This document shows positions 34,216-43,034 of a DNA stretch of 64,000 bases, in pieces. Under the pieces are notes generated by a model. That model saw only the letters and a program-made list of their open reading frames with translations. It did no database searches and was not told where the DNA came from. Source of the stretch: Actinospineispora eucalypti (GTDB lineage: Bacteria; Actinomycetota; Actinomycetes; Mycobacteriales; Pseudonocardiaceae). The number at the start of each line of letters is the position of its first letter. The first letter of the stretch is position 1. The stretch lies in assembly GCA_014208095.1 (NCBI GenBank), contig JACHMT010000001.1, positions 1,612,001-1,676,000 on the forward strand, read 5' to 3'. The position numbers and the translations under genes were made by a program.

Positions 34216-34464
34216 ATGAGCACGCCAGAACCGATCAAGCAGCTCAGCGCGCACTACAAGGCGACGCGGCGGGAACACCCCACCGCCGACGCGAGCGAGA
34301 TCGCCGATCTGATCCTGCCGCGCATGAGCCACGAGCACCTGGTGGCGCTCGCCGCCGACTGGATGGCGATGACCAACACCTCCGGCCACGACACCCGGAC
34401 CACCGCGCACGGGTACATCCACAACTTCGTCGTCGCGATGGACGAACCAGATGACGGGTTCTGA
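34216..34464 (+). CDS. Small hypothetical protein, putative PadR target
   Basis: This 82-residue protein reads PEPIKQLSAHYKATRREHPT, ASEIADLILPRMSHEHLVAL and ADWMAMTNTSGHDTRTTAHG; it is helical and not recognised. The ATG at 34216 has GCGGGAA upstream. The promoter carries the same 22-nt element as padR, so it may be a second target of that regulator. Codon bias supports the frame. Confidence 0.55.
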   Translation: MSTPEPIKQLSAHYKATRREHPTADASEIADLILPRMSHEHLVALAADWMAMTNTSGHDTRTTAHGYIHNFVVAMDEPDDGF

Positions 34465-34514
34465 CCCGCGAACCAACCCCACCCCACCGCCCGAACATGG
34501 CCGGCGGCGGGGTG

Positions 34515-34790
34515 TCACAGGCCGATCAGGAACAGCAGTCCGGCGGCCAGCAGACCGACCTCAACGACGATGACGAAGATGCCTTCGCTCAGGGGGGTGA
34601 CGATCTTCTTCCCAGCCCAGGTGCCGAGCAGGCTGGCGGCAGTGAACGCGAACCCCGTAGACAACCACGGTGCTGGTCAGCAGGTCCCCGGCGCCATAGG
34701 TGGCGATCTTGGTCAGATGCATGGTCAGAGCACTGGCGGCCTCGGTACCGATGTAGGCGGCCCGGGTCAACCCGGCGGCAGAAAGAACGG
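34515..34790 (-). pseudogene. TauE/SafE-type membrane exporter, C-terminal remnant
   Basis: The minus strand reads LTRAAYIGTEAASALTMHLT and KIATYGAGDLLTSTVVVYG, then after a shift near 34655 AFTAASLLGTWAGKKIVTPL and IFVIVVEVGLLAAGLLFLIG to a stop at 34515. This is the second half of a TauE/SafE anion exporter, lacking its first half and carrying a frameshift. It is not functional. Confidence 0.7.
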
Positions 34791-34872
34791 CGCGGTCAGC
34801 GGTCCGACCGAACCCAGCGGTGCATTCTGTGGGGATAATCGGCTGGTAGTGCTGGCGTATCTAGGAGGTCTG

Positions 34873-35100
34873 ATGGCGAACCATCCGACACTAGAGACCT
34901 TGGAAGAGCGGCAGGTCGCCCGGCATCTCAATGATCTTGAGTCACGGCTTGTCTCGGAGTACGGCAGAAGGCCGGGGTGGACCGACGATCGCGTGGTCGA
35001 CACGGTGAGGGTTGTTCGTGGTCGGTTTGCCGATGCCCGGATTCATGCGTTCCTGCCCATCCTGGTCGAGCGTGCTGCGCGCAAGGAACTCGATCAGTAG
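34873..35100 (+). CDS. Three-helix-bundle dimerisation-domain protein
   Basis: The 75-residue protein has VARHLNDLESRLVSEYGRRP and VVDTVRVVRGRFADARIHAF, then LPILVERAARKEL, matching the small three-helix-bundle dimerisation domain common in actinobacteria. Function is unknown. TAGGAGGTCTG directly before the ATG is an excellent binding site. It is the only plus-strand gene between the TauE remnant and the HU region. Confidence 0.75.
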   Translation: MANHPTLETLEERQVARHLNDLESRLVSEYGRRPGWTDDRVVDTVRVVRGRFADARIHAFLPILVERAARKELDQ

Positions 35101-35111
35101 CCCGCCTCAAC

Positions 35112-35294
35112 TCACCATCGGTCAGGTTTCGCGGTGAGCCGGGGTCGTTGTGCCCGCACGTCGAGCGCTTCGGCGGTGTCCTGACACCAGGCGATGAGCT
35201 GACGGTGCACGCGAGGGCTCAACTCAACGGGCAGGGTGATCGCTTGCTTGTGATGCTGCCGGACGAACGTGCTGGCGTCGTGTTGGTTTCCCAT
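35112..35294 (-). CDS. Small protein, ribbon-helix-helix-like
   Basis: The protein (60 residues) reads FVRQHHKQAITLPVELSPRV and HRQLIAWCQDTAEALDV, reminiscent of the beta strand and first helix of ribbon-helix-helix DNA-binding proteins, but the C-terminal part is short and unlike the fold. It may be truncated. It follows the HU gene by 20 nt and is probably in its operon. AGGTGAG lies upstream of the ATG. Confidence 0.5.
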   Translation of the reverse strand: MGNQHDASTFVRQHHKQAITLPVELSPRVHRQLIAWCQDTAEALDVRAQRPRLTAKPDRW

Positions 35295-35314
35295 CAGAGG
35301 ATGCTCACCTGCCG

Positions 35315-35821
35315 CTATTTCTTGCCGCCCTTCTTCCCGCGCTTCTGAGCGGTGCCCGATCGCGGCGTGGCCGCCTTGCCCGCCTTCACACCGCGCGTGG
35401 CGTCTTTGGCCTTCTTCGCCGCTTTGCCGGCTGTCTTTGCCTTGCCGGATGGTCGGGCCTGGTTCTCGCTGGCCGGGGTCGATTCGATGATGACCCGCAC
35501 GCCTGCCACCGGTCCGGAAGGCCGAGTTGGCCCCGTGGGTTCGGGTGCGCCGCCGAGCGCGCGGCGGAATCGCAGTCCAGGTCGAAATACCGGCACCGTC
35601 CGCGCCGCCAACGTGATCACCTCGCCGGTGCGCGGGTTGCGCCCGGCCCTGGACGGCCGCTCGCGGGCTTCGAACACGCCGAAACCGGACAATGACACCG
35701 ACTCGCCATCGCCGACCGCGCGCATGACGATCCCGAGCACGCCGTCCACCGCCGCCGCAGCCGTTTCCTGGTCGGTGCCCAGGCGTCGCGCCACCGCAGT
35801 GATCAACTCGGTCTTGTTCAA
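35315..35821 (-). CDS. hup: HU-family nucleoid protein with basic C-terminal tail
   Basis: Residues 1-90 are a canonical HU domain: MNKTELITAVARRLGTDQET, VSLSGFGVFEARERPSRAGR and NPRTGEVITLAARTVPVFRP. Residues 90-168 form a Lys/Ala/Gly-rich tail (GKAKTAGKAAKKAKDATRGV, QKRGKKGGKK) like mycobacterial HupB, which compacts DNA through its histone-like tail. The start is TTG at 35821 with GAGGAGG 7 nt upstream. Because hupB normally lies elsewhere, this may be a second copy. Confidence 0.93.
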   Translation of the reverse strand: MNKTELITAVARRLGTDQETAAAAVDGVLGIVMRAVGDGESVSLSGFGVFEARERPSRAGRNPRTGEVITLAARTVPVFRPGLRFRRALGGAPEPTGPTRPSGPVAGVRVIIESTPASENQARPSGKAKTAGKAAKKAKDATRGVKAGKAATPRSGTAQKRGKKGGKK

Positions 35822-36504
35822 CCTGAGACCTCCTCTCGTGCGCTACCGTCTGCGACCGGCCGTGTGGATCGGTTCAGGGTAGGGAGCCGGCGGGCTGGCA
35901 GCCGATCTGAGCGCGAAGACCACCCAGTCGAGCCCATCGAGCGCCGGTTGAATGGCCGCCCGAGACCGGTTGCGCGCCGACTCGGTTTGCGTGGCCACTC
36001 GATCGGGGGTGAGCGAGCCGGGTTGAGCATCAGAAAATTCCACCCTGGACAGGGCCTACTCGCCGACAGTTGCTCCCGCGCGAACCGGCCCACCCAACTA
36101 CGAACCATGCCATCCTGGGACGCTGGCCCTCTATCGAACGATCACCTACGTTCGCCCACATGGACACAAATCTGGGCATATCTGCCACAGAACAGCATTC
36201 GAGCGCAGGCTCAGTCCGATTCCGCCCATGATCGAAACGGACTCAGCTTGCGCTCGGCGAACGGAGAGCCGGGCAAGCCCGCACGTACGCTTACGCTCCG
36301 TACTCGGCGCAGTTGAACCGGGCCGCCGAGGGCGCACCCAAGCTGAGCACAAACCCGAGCCGCGCCGTCCGAGCGATCTTGAAAGCCGGCCACCCCGGAA
36401 GCCCCAGCCCCAACGCGACCGTCGAGATCGGGTGGGTCGCCTGAATCACCCTGCTGAAGTGACTGAATCAGCGTGCTGAACCCACCTGAATCAGCGTGCT
36501 GGAG
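35822..36504. other. Gap holding two kinds of repeats
   Basis: No supported gene. It contains one copy of a dispersed repeat (36341-36387) and a four-unit tandem repeat (36441-36524). The rest is unassigned and marks the border between accessory and core DNA. Confidence 0.5.
36341..36387 (-). repeat. Dispersed repeat, copy A
   Basis: On the minus strand it begins TTTCAAGATCGCTCGGACGG and continues CGCGGCTCGGGTTTGTGC. It matches the core of the inverted pair at 40551-40614 and 40858-40926 (TTTCAAGATGGCTTGGACGG, CGCGGCTGGG). Confidence 0.6.
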
Positions 36505-36524
36505 TCACTGAATCAGGGTGGTGG
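36441..36524. repeat. Four tandem 22-23 bp repeats at the sirtuin 3' end
   Basis: Units starting CTGAATCA occur at 36441, 36463, 36486 and 36508 (CTGAATCACCCTGCTGA, CTGAATCAGCGTGCTGA, CTGAATCAGCGTGCTGG, CTGAATCAGGGTGGTGG). The last overlaps the final sirtuin codons. The same words (GTGCTGAAGTGACTGAATC, AGGGTGGT) recur at 57541-57565. Confidence 0.75.
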
Positions 36525-37335
36525 CGAGTTGGGTGAGGGTTTCGGAGCAGCCGGCGTCCACCTTGATTGTGGCCAGGGGGTCGCCTCGGGTGGGGCCTCG
36601 GTTGACGATGACGACCGGGATGTCCCGCTGGTGGGCGCGGCGTACGAAGCGCAGCCCGGACTGGACGGTCAGCGAGCTGCCGGCGACCAGCAGCGCGCCG
36701 ACCGGGCCGGACTCGGGGACCAGCGACTCCACCAGGGCGTAGGCCAGCGCGACCCGTTCCGGCGGCACGTGCTCCCCGAAGAACACCACGTCCGGCTTGA
36801 GGACCCCGCCGCACACCGCGCACGGGGCGACCCGGAAGCCGGCCACCGTGGAGAGCACGGCGTCCCCGTCCGGCGCGCTGGCCACGTCGGCCCCGGTGGA
36901 CTCGGCGAAGCCGGGGTTCAGCTCGGCCAGCCGCCGCTGCAGCCCCGAGCGCGGGCTGCGGCGGCGGCAGTCCAGGCAGACCACCCCGGCGAGGCGTCCG
37001 TGCAGGTCGATCACCGATCGGTGCCCGGCGGCGCGGTGCAGGCCGTCCACGTTCTGCGTGATCAGCCCGCGCAGCACGCCGGCCCGTTCCAGCGAAACCA
37101 GTGCCCGGTGCCCGGCGTTCGGCGCGGCGGCGCCCATGCGGGCCCAGCCGACGTGGCTGCGCGCCCAGTACCGCCGGCGGGCCGCCTCGCCGGACCGGAA
37201 CTCGGCGAAGGTCATCGGGGTTGCGGGCGGCGACCCGGGTCCCCGGTAGTCCGGGATCCCCGAGTCGGTGGACAACCCGGCCCCGGTGAGCGCGACCAAC
37301 GGCCGCCCGGCCAACACCGCGCGGAGCGCGCTCAT
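36505..37335 (-). CDS. NAD-dependent protein deacylase (sirtuin)
   Basis: The protein (276 residues) has all Sir2 motifs: VALTGAGLSTDSGIPDYRG (NAD binding), ITQNVDGLHRAAG, catalytic His in VIDLHGRLAGV, zinc cysteines in VCLDC and PCAVC, and GSSLTVQSGLRFV. It removes acyl groups from lysines using NAD. Length fits SIR2 class II-like bacterial proteins, with an insertion between the zinc pairs. It is divergent from hrcA with a perfect hairpin in between. Its last codons lie within a tandem repeat. Confidence 0.93.
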   Translation of the reverse strand: MSALRAVLAGRPLVALTGAGLSTDSGIPDYRGPGSPPATPMTFAEFRSGEAARRRYWARSHVGWARMGAAAPNAGHRALVSLERAGVLRGLITQNVDGLHRAAGHRSVIDLHGRLAGVVCLDCRRRSPRSGLQRRLAELNPGFAESTGADVASAPDGDAVLSTVAGFRVAPCAVCGGVLKPDVVFFGEHVPPERVALAYALVESLVPESGPVGALLVAGSSLTVQSGLRFVRRAHQRDIPVVIVNRGPTRGDPLATIKVDAGCSETLTQLATTLIQ

Positions 37336-37338
37336 CGA

Positions 37339-37362
37339 GCACGCGCCCAGTTAGGCGCGTGC
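37339..37362. promoter_or_regulatory. Perfect inverted repeat between sirtuin and hrcA
   Basis: GCACGCGCC and GGCGCGTGC (9 bp) flank CAGTTA, starting 3 nt upstream of the sirtuin start. It is not a CIRCE element (TTAGCACTC-N9-GAGTGCTAA). It may be an operator or a 5' hairpin of the sirtuin mRNA. Confidence 0.4.
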
Positions 37363-37493
37363 GGGGACAACGCAGACCTCGGTGAGGCCGGTGGCAGACG
37401 CAACTGGCACGCAACCAGGGTAAGCGTCACGGGGCCACCGGGTCCTCCGGAAACGTAGACTGGACGGCGGAGGCTGGTCAGGAGGTCCCAGGG

Positions 37494-38516
37494 TTGAACG
37501 CCGAGGAACGCCGGTTGGACGTGCTGCGCGCAATTGTCGCGGACTACGTCGCGACCCAGGAGCCGGTGGGCTCCAAGACCCTGGTGGAGCGGCACAACCT
37601 GGGGGTTTCCAGCGCCACCGTGCGCAACGACATGGCCGCGCTGGAGGAGGACGGCTACATCGCGCAGCCGCACACCAGCGCCGGCCGGATCCCCACCGAC
37701 AAGGGCTACCGCCGGTTCGTGGACCGGCTGAGCGACGTCAAGCCGCTGTCCACCGCCGAGCGGCGGGCCATCCAGTCCTTCCTGGACGGCGCGCTGGACC
37801 TGGACGACGTGCTGCGGCGCAGCGTCCGGCTGCTCGCCCAGCTCACCCGGCAGGTGGCGGTGGTGCAGTACCCCACGCTGACCCGGTCCACGGTGCGCCA
37901 CCTGGAGCTGGTCTCGCTCACCCCGGCGCGGGTGATGATGGTGCTGATCACCGACAGCGGCCGGGTGGACCAGCGGGTGGTCGACCTGGGGGACATCCTG
38001 GCCGAGGACAACCTCTCCCGGGTCCGCGCGCTGCTCAACTCGGCGATCGTCGGCCGCCGGCTCTCCGACGCGTCCGCGCTGGTCGCGGCGCTGCCCGAGG
38101 ACGCGCCGAACGAGCTCCGGGACACGCTCACCACCCTGGCGATGGTGCTGATCGACGCGCTGGTGGAGCACCCCGAGGAACGGCTGGTGCTGGGTGGCAC
38201 GGCCAACCTGACCCGGAACGTGGCCGACTTCCCCGGTTCGCTGCGCCAGGTGCTGGAGGCGCTGGAGGAGCAGGTCGTGGTGCTCAAGCTGCTCGCCTCG
38301 GCGCGCCAGCCGGGTACCGTGCGGGTAAGCATCGGCGAGGAGATCGAGTCCGAGGACCTGCGCGCCACCTCGGTGGTGTCCATCGGCTACGGGCCGGGCG
38401 AGATGTTGCTGGGTGGCATGGGCGTGGTCGGTCCCACCCGGATGGACTATCCGACCAACATCGCCGCGGTGCATGCGGTGGCCAGATACGTAGGTGAGAT
38501 CCTGACGGGGCGGTAG
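37494..38516 (+). CDS. hrcA: Heat-inducible transcription repressor HrcA
   Basis: HrcA represses groE and dnaK-type operons by binding CIRCE. The 340-residue protein has the N-terminal winged helix ([60 protein letters not shown]) and the conserved C terminus ([20 protein letters not shown]). The start is TTG at 37494 with AGGAGG upstream. No CIRCE was found upstream here. dnaJ follows, as in most actinobacteria. Confidence 0.96.
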   Translation: MNAEERRLDVLRAIVADYVATQEPVGSKTLVERHNLGVSSATVRNDMAALEEDGYIAQPHTSAGRIPTDKGYRRFVDRLSDVKPLSTAERRAIQSFLDGALDLDDVLRRSVRLLAQLTRQVAVVQYPTLTRSTVRHLELVSLTPARVMMVLITDSGRVDQRVVDLGDILAEDNLSRVRALLNSAIVGRRLSDASALVAALPEDAPNELRDTLTTLAMVLIDALVEHPEERLVLGGTANLTRNVADFPGSLRQVLEALEEQVVVLKLLASARQPGTVRVSIGEEIESEDLRATSVVSIGYGPGEMLLGGMGVVGPTRMDYPTNIAAVHAVARYVGEILTGR

Positions 38517-38573
38517 GCAGCTACGCCGCGCGGGGGACGAGCACGCAGCCAGAGGGACATGAGGAACGCAAGG

Positions 38574-39743
38574 GTGGCCAGGGACTACTACGGGGCGCTC
38601 GGGGTCAGTACGGACGCCGGGGCCGACGAGATCAAGCGGGCGTACCGCAGGCTCGCTCGCGAGCTGCACCCGGACGTGAACCCCGATCCGGGCGCCCGGG
38701 AGCGGTTCGCCGAGGTGAAGGCCGCGTACGAGGTGCTCTCCGACCCGGAGAAGCGGCGGCTCGTGGACCTCGGCGGGGACCCGCTGGACAACGGCGGAGG
38801 GCGCGGTGGCGGTGGCGACCCGTTCGCCGGGTTCGGCGGCCTCGGCGACATCATGGACGCCTTCTTCGGCGCCACCACCGGCGGCGGCGCCGGCCGGGGG
38901 CCGCGCAACCGGGTCCAGCCGGGCGCGGACGCGCTGATCCGGATGCGGCTCACCCTCGAGGAGTGCGCGGCCGGCCTGACCAGGGATCTCACCGTGGACA
39001 CCGCGGTTCTCTGCTCGGAGTGCACCGGTTCCGGCTGCGCTCCCGGCACCTCGCCGACCATGTGCGACATCTGCCACGGCCGGGGCGAGGTGCAGAGCGT
39101 GCAGCGCTCCTTCCTCGGCCAGGTGGTGACCAGCCGCCCGTGCCCGAACTGCCGGGGCATGGGCGAGGTGATCACCGACCCGTGCCGGCAGTGCGGCGGC
39201 GACGGCCGGGTCCGCGCGCGGCGCACGGTGAAGGTGAAGATGCCGGCCGGGGTGGCCGACGGGATGCGGGTGCGGCTGGCCGGGCAGGGCGAGGTCGGTT
39301 CCGGCGGCGGGCCGGCCGGCGACCTGTACGTCGAGGTGGACGAGGAGCCGCACGACGTGTTCACCCGGGAGGGCGTGGACCTGCACTGCGTGCTGCCCCT
39401 GCCGATGACCACCGCCGCGCTGGGCACCACGGTCCGGCTGCCCACGCTGGTCGAGGGCGAGGAGCTGGAGCTGGACATCGAGCCGGGCACCCAGACCGGC
39501 ACGGTCCGCACGATGCGCGGCAAGGGCATGCCCCGGCTGCGCTCCAGCGGCCGGGTGGACGGCCACGGCGACCTGATGGTGCACATCGAGGTGCTCACGC
39601 CGACCAAGCTGGACACCCGCCAGGCCGAGCTGCTGCGCGAGCTGGCCGCGCTGCGCGGCGACGAGCAGCCCGACCTGACGGTGGGCGGGCGCAACGGCGG
39701 AGGCCTGTTCGCCCGGCTGCGGGGTAGCCGGGGCGGCCGGTGA
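38574..39743 (+). CDS. dnaJ: Chaperone DnaJ (DnaJ2-type)
   Basis: This is a co-chaperone of DnaK. It has a J domain with HPD at about residues 32-34 ([10 protein letters not shown]), a Gly-rich linker, four zinc motifs ([32 protein letters not shown]) and the C-terminal substrate-binding domains. The GTG at 38574 ([11 protein letters not shown]) matches the usual DnaJ2 N terminus and has GAGGA upstream; the ATG at 38559 would have its binding site too close. It is in the hrcA operon; rsmE follows directly. Confidence 0.96.
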   Translation: MARDYYGALGVSTDAGADEIKRAYRRLARELHPDVNPDPGARERFAEVKAAYEVLSDPEKRRLVDLGGDPLDNGGGRGGGGDPFAGFGGLGDIMDAFFGATTGGGAGRGPRNRVQPGADALIRMRLTLEECAAGLTRDLTVDTAVLCSECTGSGCAPGTSPTMCDICHGRGEVQSVQRSFLGQVVTSRPCPNCRGMGEVITDPCRQCGGDGRVRARRTVKVKMPAGVADGMRVRLAGQGEVGSGGGPAGDLYVEVDEEPHDVFTREGVDLHCVLPLPMTTAALGTTVRLPTLVEGEELELDIEPGTQTGTVRTMRGKGMPRLRSSGRVDGHGDLMVHIEVLTPTKLDTRQAELLRELAALRGDEQPDLTVGGRNGGGLFARLRGSRGGR

Positions 39744-39750
39744 GGTCGCG

Positions 39751-40506
39751 CTGACCCCGCCGCTGTACCTGGTCTCGCGGCTCCCCGGTGGCGAGTTCGG
39801 CGAGCTGACCGGTGACGAGGGCCGGCACGCGGTGACCGTCCGGCGCACCCGGGTCGGCGAGTGCCTGCTGCTCGGCGACGGCCGGGGCGGGCTGGCCGAG
39901 TCCGAGGTGACCGAGGTGGTGGGCAAGGATCTGCTGCGGGTGCGGGTGTTGTCCCGCCGCGCCGTCCCGCCCGCCGCCCCACCGGTGACGTTGGCCCAGG
40001 CGCTGGTCAAGGGCGACCGGGGTGAGCTGGCGGTGGAACTGGCCACCGAGGCCGGGGTGGACGAGATCGTGCCCTGGCGGGCCGCGCGCTGCGTGGCCCG
40101 CTGGGAGGACGGCCCGCGCGGGGACAAGGCCCTGGCCCGCTGGCGCTCCACCGCGCTGGCCGCCACCAAACAGTCCCGCCGGGCCTGGCTGCCCCCGGTA
40201 ACCCCGGCGGTCGGAACCCGAGAGCTGGCTTCGCGGTGCGCGGAAGGTGGCACCCTGCCGCTGGTGCTGCACGAGTCGGCCGGCGTCGGACTGGCCGACT
40301 TGGCGCCCGAGCTGGTGTCGGCGACCCGGTTGTTGCTGGTGGTCGGCCCCGAGGGCGGCATCGCCGACGACGAGCTGGAGACGCTGACCGGGCACGGCGC
40401 CCGGCCGGTCCGGCTGGGTCGGGAGGTGCTGCGCGCATCCACGGCCGCGGCGGTCGCTTTGGGGGCGTTGGGTGCGCTGGCCGGCCGTTGGTCCGTCCCC
40501 GGCTGA
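39751..40506 (+). CDS. rsmE: 16S rRNA (uracil-1498-N3)-methyltransferase RsmE
   Basis: RsmE methylates U1498 in 16S rRNA. The protein shows the PUA-like N terminus (PPLYLVSRLPGGEFGELTGD, EGRHAVTVRRTRVGE) and the SPOUT knot (LLLVVGPEGGIADDELETLT, RLGREVLRASTAAAVALGAL). No ATG, GTG or TTG lies in frame upstream of the N-terminal domain; the first normal start (GTG 39832) would cut away 27 conserved residues. CTG at 39751, with GTGAGG 6 nt upstream and 8 nt after the dnaJ stop, is the most likely start. In the hrcA-dnaJ-rsmE operon. Confidence 0.9.
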   Translation: MTPPLYLVSRLPGGEFGELTGDEGRHAVTVRRTRVGECLLLGDGRGGLAESEVTEVVGKDLLRVRVLSRRAVPPAAPPVTLAQALVKGDRGELAVELATEAGVDEIVPWRAARCVARWEDGPRGDKALARWRSTALAATKQSRRAWLPPVTPAVGTRELASRCAEGGTLPLVLHESAGVGLADLAPELVSATRLLLVVGPEGGIADDELETLTGHGARPVRLGREVLRASTAAAVALGALGALAGRWSVPG

Positions 40507-40550
40507 CGCTTCCGGGCTCGGGCCGCTCTTCGCGGCCGGCGTTTCGGGTG

Positions 40551-40614
40551 AGGGTTGGGTTTTCAAGATGGCTTGGACGGCGCGGCTGGGGGTGTGGCTG
40601 GTTCGGGTCCCGCC
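40551..40614 (+). repeat. Dispersed repeat, copy B
   Basis: It reads AGGGTTGGGTTTTCAAGATG, GCTTGGACGGCGCGGCTGGG, GGTGTGGCTGGTTCGGGTCC. It is inverted relative to copy C about 245 bp away, with roughly 88% identity over 60 bp by eye, and similar to copy A at 36341. Confidence 0.7.
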
Positions 40615-40857
40615 CGTCGCGTCCGGTGCTCCGTCGCGTCCGGGTGCCCTCCGGCCCCGGTGCGGCCACCCGACTACGCGGAGTTAGCGTATCTGCGGCC
40701 TGCTGGGCCGCCCTCTTGGCCGAGTGGTGGCTGAGTCGCCTTTGATCATGGGCGGAACCCGACTGAGCACACCCTCGACGTGGCGACCCCGTTCAACCCC
40801 GGAAACAGGACCACGCTGAGTAACTCAACCCGGCGAAACGGCCCACCCAACGCCTCG

Positions 40858-40926
40858 GGCGGACCCGAACCAAGCCACATCCCCAGCCGCGCCGTCCAAG
40901 CCATCTCTAAAACCCAACCTCCACCT
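40858..40926 (-). repeat. Dispersed repeat, copy C (inverted to copy B)
   Basis: The reverse strand reads GGAGGTTGGGTTTTAGAGAT, GGCTTGGACGGCGCGGCTGG, GGATGTGGCTTGGTTCGGGT. With copy B it could form a long stem in the transcript downstream of rsmE. Confidence 0.7.
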
Positions 40927-41390
40927 GAACGCACGCCGCGAACCCGCACCACAAACCGGCCGAAACCCGCGAATAGAACTCCAGTCACTCCCGACGCAAC
41001 CGCGTGACCAGACAGTCACACAAGGTCACATTCAACCACTTTAAGTAACCGAATGGATACAGAGCCGGAGGCCATTCGGGTGAGCAGCGGCCGTTATCGG
41101 CCAGTCGAAGAGCTACGATCTGTGCACTCTTCACCTCGGGGTGGGTCCGACGATCGGGTCACCCTGGAGGCACTGTCATCGGGTGTGCGACACCCGGTGT
41201 GGCCGCCGGTCGAGTCCCCCTTTGTCGGCGGCCGCCGTGCCGCGGCGGACGTCCCCCCACGGTCGCCGCGGCACGGTCCGTTCGGGCCCGTTGGCTCGAA
41301 GGGGGTTACTTGACTGCGCCGCCGACCGTCGGCCGCTAACATCGATGGGGATCGTCCGTCAAGCGAGCGGGAAGCAGGGCAGCACACCAC

Positions 41391-42452
41391 GTGACCGGTA
41401 CCGAACCGGAGCAGTCCAACAACGGCACCCCCGCGCGCTCCCGTCTGGCCATTCCAGATTCCGCGTTGCTGCCGTTGCTCGGCTCCCGAGACGAGAACCT
41501 GCGCGCCGCCGAGGACCTGTTGTCCGCCGACGTGCACGTGCGCGGCAATGAGCTCACCCTCACCGGCGACCCGGCCGACGTGGCCTTCGCCGAGCGGGTG
41601 TTCGCCGAACTGATCACCCTGGCCAGCGGGGGGCAGGAGCTCGGCCCGGACACCGTGCGGCGCATGGTTTCCATGCTGTCCGACCGCGAGGTGAGTGACC
41701 CGGAGGCGGGCGGCCGGTCGCCGGCCGAGGTGCTCAGCCTGAACATCCTGTCCCGGCGCGGCCGCACCATCCGGCCCAAGACGCTGAACCAGCGCCGGTA
41801 CGTGGACGCGATCGACCAGCACACCATCGTGTTCGGCATCGGCCCGGCCGGCACCGGGAAGACCTACCTGGCCATGGCCAAGGCGGTCCAGGCGCTGCAG
41901 AACAAGCAGGTCAACCGGATCATCCTGACCCGACCGGCGGTGGAGGCCGGGGAGCGGCTGGGCTTCCTGCCGGGCACGCTGTACGAGAAGATCGACCCGT
42001 ACCTGCGCCCGCTCTACGACGCGCTGCACGACATGATCGAGCCGGAGTCCATCCCGAAGCTGATGTCCGCCGGCACCATCGAGGTGGCGCCGCTGGCGTA
42101 CATGCGCGGCCGCACCCTGAACGACGCGTTCATCATCCTGGACGAGGCGCAGAACACCACGCCGGAACAGATGAAGATGTTCCTCACCCGGCTGGGCTTC
42201 GGCTCGCAGATCGTGGTCACCGGGGACAGCACCCAGATCGACCTGCCCGGTGGCTCGCGGTCCGGGCTGCTGGTGGTGCGGGACATCCTGGGCGACGTGG
42301 ACGACGTGCACTTCGCCGAACTGACCAGCACCGACGTGGTTCGGCACCGGCTGGTGTCGGACATTGTGGACGCCTACGCCCGGTGGGACGCCAACCAGCC
42401 GTCGGATGGCCGCCTGGTGCCGAACCGGGCCGACCGCCGGCGACGTCGTTGA
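41391..42452 (+). CDS. PhoH-like ATPase
   Basis: This 353-residue P-loop ATPase has Walker A GPAGTGKT at residues 151-158, [20 protein letters not shown], Walker [21 protein letters not shown] and [19 protein letters not shown]. PhoH-like proteins next to ybeY are thought to act in RNA metabolism together with YbeY. The GTG start at 41391 lacks a strong binding site. It begins the unit phoH-ybeY-CNNM-deaminase-like, the same order as Rv2368c-Rv2365c. Confidence 0.94.
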   Translation: MTGTEPEQSNNGTPARSRLAIPDSALLPLLGSRDENLRAAEDLLSADVHVRGNELTLTGDPADVAFAERVFAELITLASGGQELGPDTVRRMVSMLSDREVSDPEAGGRSPAEVLSLNILSRRGRTIRPKTLNQRRYVDAIDQHTIVFGIGPAGTGKTYLAMAKAVQALQNKQVNRIILTRPAVEAGERLGFLPGTLYEKIDPYLRPLYDALHDMIEPESIPKLMSAGTIEVAPLAYMRGRTLNDAFIILDEAQNTTPEQMKMFLTRLGFGSQIVVTGDSTQIDLPGGSRSGLLVVRDILGDVDDVHFAELTSTDVVRHRLVSDIVDAYARWDANQPSDGRLVPNRADRRRRR

Positions 42453-42478
42453 CGCCGCGCAGTACCGTCTGAGCTGCC

Positions 42479-43027
42479 ATGAGCATCGAGATCTGCAACG
42501 AGTCGGGGGTCGCGGTCGACGAGCCGGCGATCGCCTCGGTGGCCCGCTACGCGCTGGACACGATGCGGGTGAACCCGCTGGCCGAGCTGAGCGTCCTGCT
42601 GGTCGAGCTGGACGTGATGGCCGAGCTGCACCAGCGCTGGATGGAGCTGCCCGGCCCGACCGACGTGATGTCCTTCCCGATGGACGAGCTGGACGCCTCC
42701 CGGCGGCCGGACTCGCTGGACGACCCGGAGTCGATCCTGGGCGACGTGGTGCTCTGCCCGGAGTTCGCCAAGGAGCAGGCGCACGCCGCCGGCCACTCGC
42801 TGGACGACGAGCTGCACCTGCTCACCGTGCACGGCGTGCTGCACCTGCTCGGCTACGACCACGCCGAGCCGGACCAGGAGCGGGAGATGTTCGCCCTGCA
42901 GAACCAGGTCCTGGAGCGCTGGCGCACCGAGCGGGCCGCCGCCGAGGCCGCCGCCCGCCAGCACCGGGCGGACTCGCACGTGCTCGGCACGGCCGGCCTG
43001 GAGCCGTTCGACACCCCCGAGCGATGA
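42479..43027 (+). CDS. ybeY: Endoribonuclease YbeY
   Basis: YbeY is a zinc-dependent RNase for 16S rRNA 3'-end maturation and ribosome quality control. The 182-residue protein contains [32 protein letters not shown] and the metal motif [20 protein letters not shown] (HxxxHxxxxDH). It starts 26 nt after phoH. Confidence 0.95.
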   Translation: MSIEICNESGVAVDEPAIASVARYALDTMRVNPLAELSVLLVELDVMAELHQRWMELPGPTDVMSFPMDELDASRRPDSLDDPESILGDVVLCPEFAKEQAHAAGHSLDDELHLLTVHGVLHLLGYDHAEPDQEREMFALQNQVLERWRTERAAAEAAARQHRADSHVLGTAGLEPFDTPER

Positions 43028-43034
43028 GCGAACG

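Larger units (their letters stand above)
40507..41390. other. 884-nt gap between rsmE and phoH with an inverted repeat pair
   Basis: No supported gene; a frame at 41053-41313 (+) has no recognisable motif. The left part contains two inverted copies of a dispersed repeat (40551-40614 and 40858-40926). The right part presumably holds the phoH promoter. This is the longest gap in the core cluster. Confidence 0.5.

Noticed and set aside
36441-36524. Possible CRISPR array
   Set aside because: The 22-23 bp units are contiguous, without variable spacers, and no cas genes are present.
37336-37493. CIRCE element upstream of hrcA
   Set aside because: The only inverted repeat (37339-37362) has a different sequence and spacing.
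37332-40442. A 1036-codon open frame on the minus strand
   Set aside because: It is antisense to hrcA, dnaJ and rsmE, which have clear motifs; long antisense frames are expected at this GC content.
41053-41313. 86-residue plus-strand frame upstream of phoH
   Set aside because: No motif, no binding site, and Pro/Arg-rich composition like non-coding sequence.
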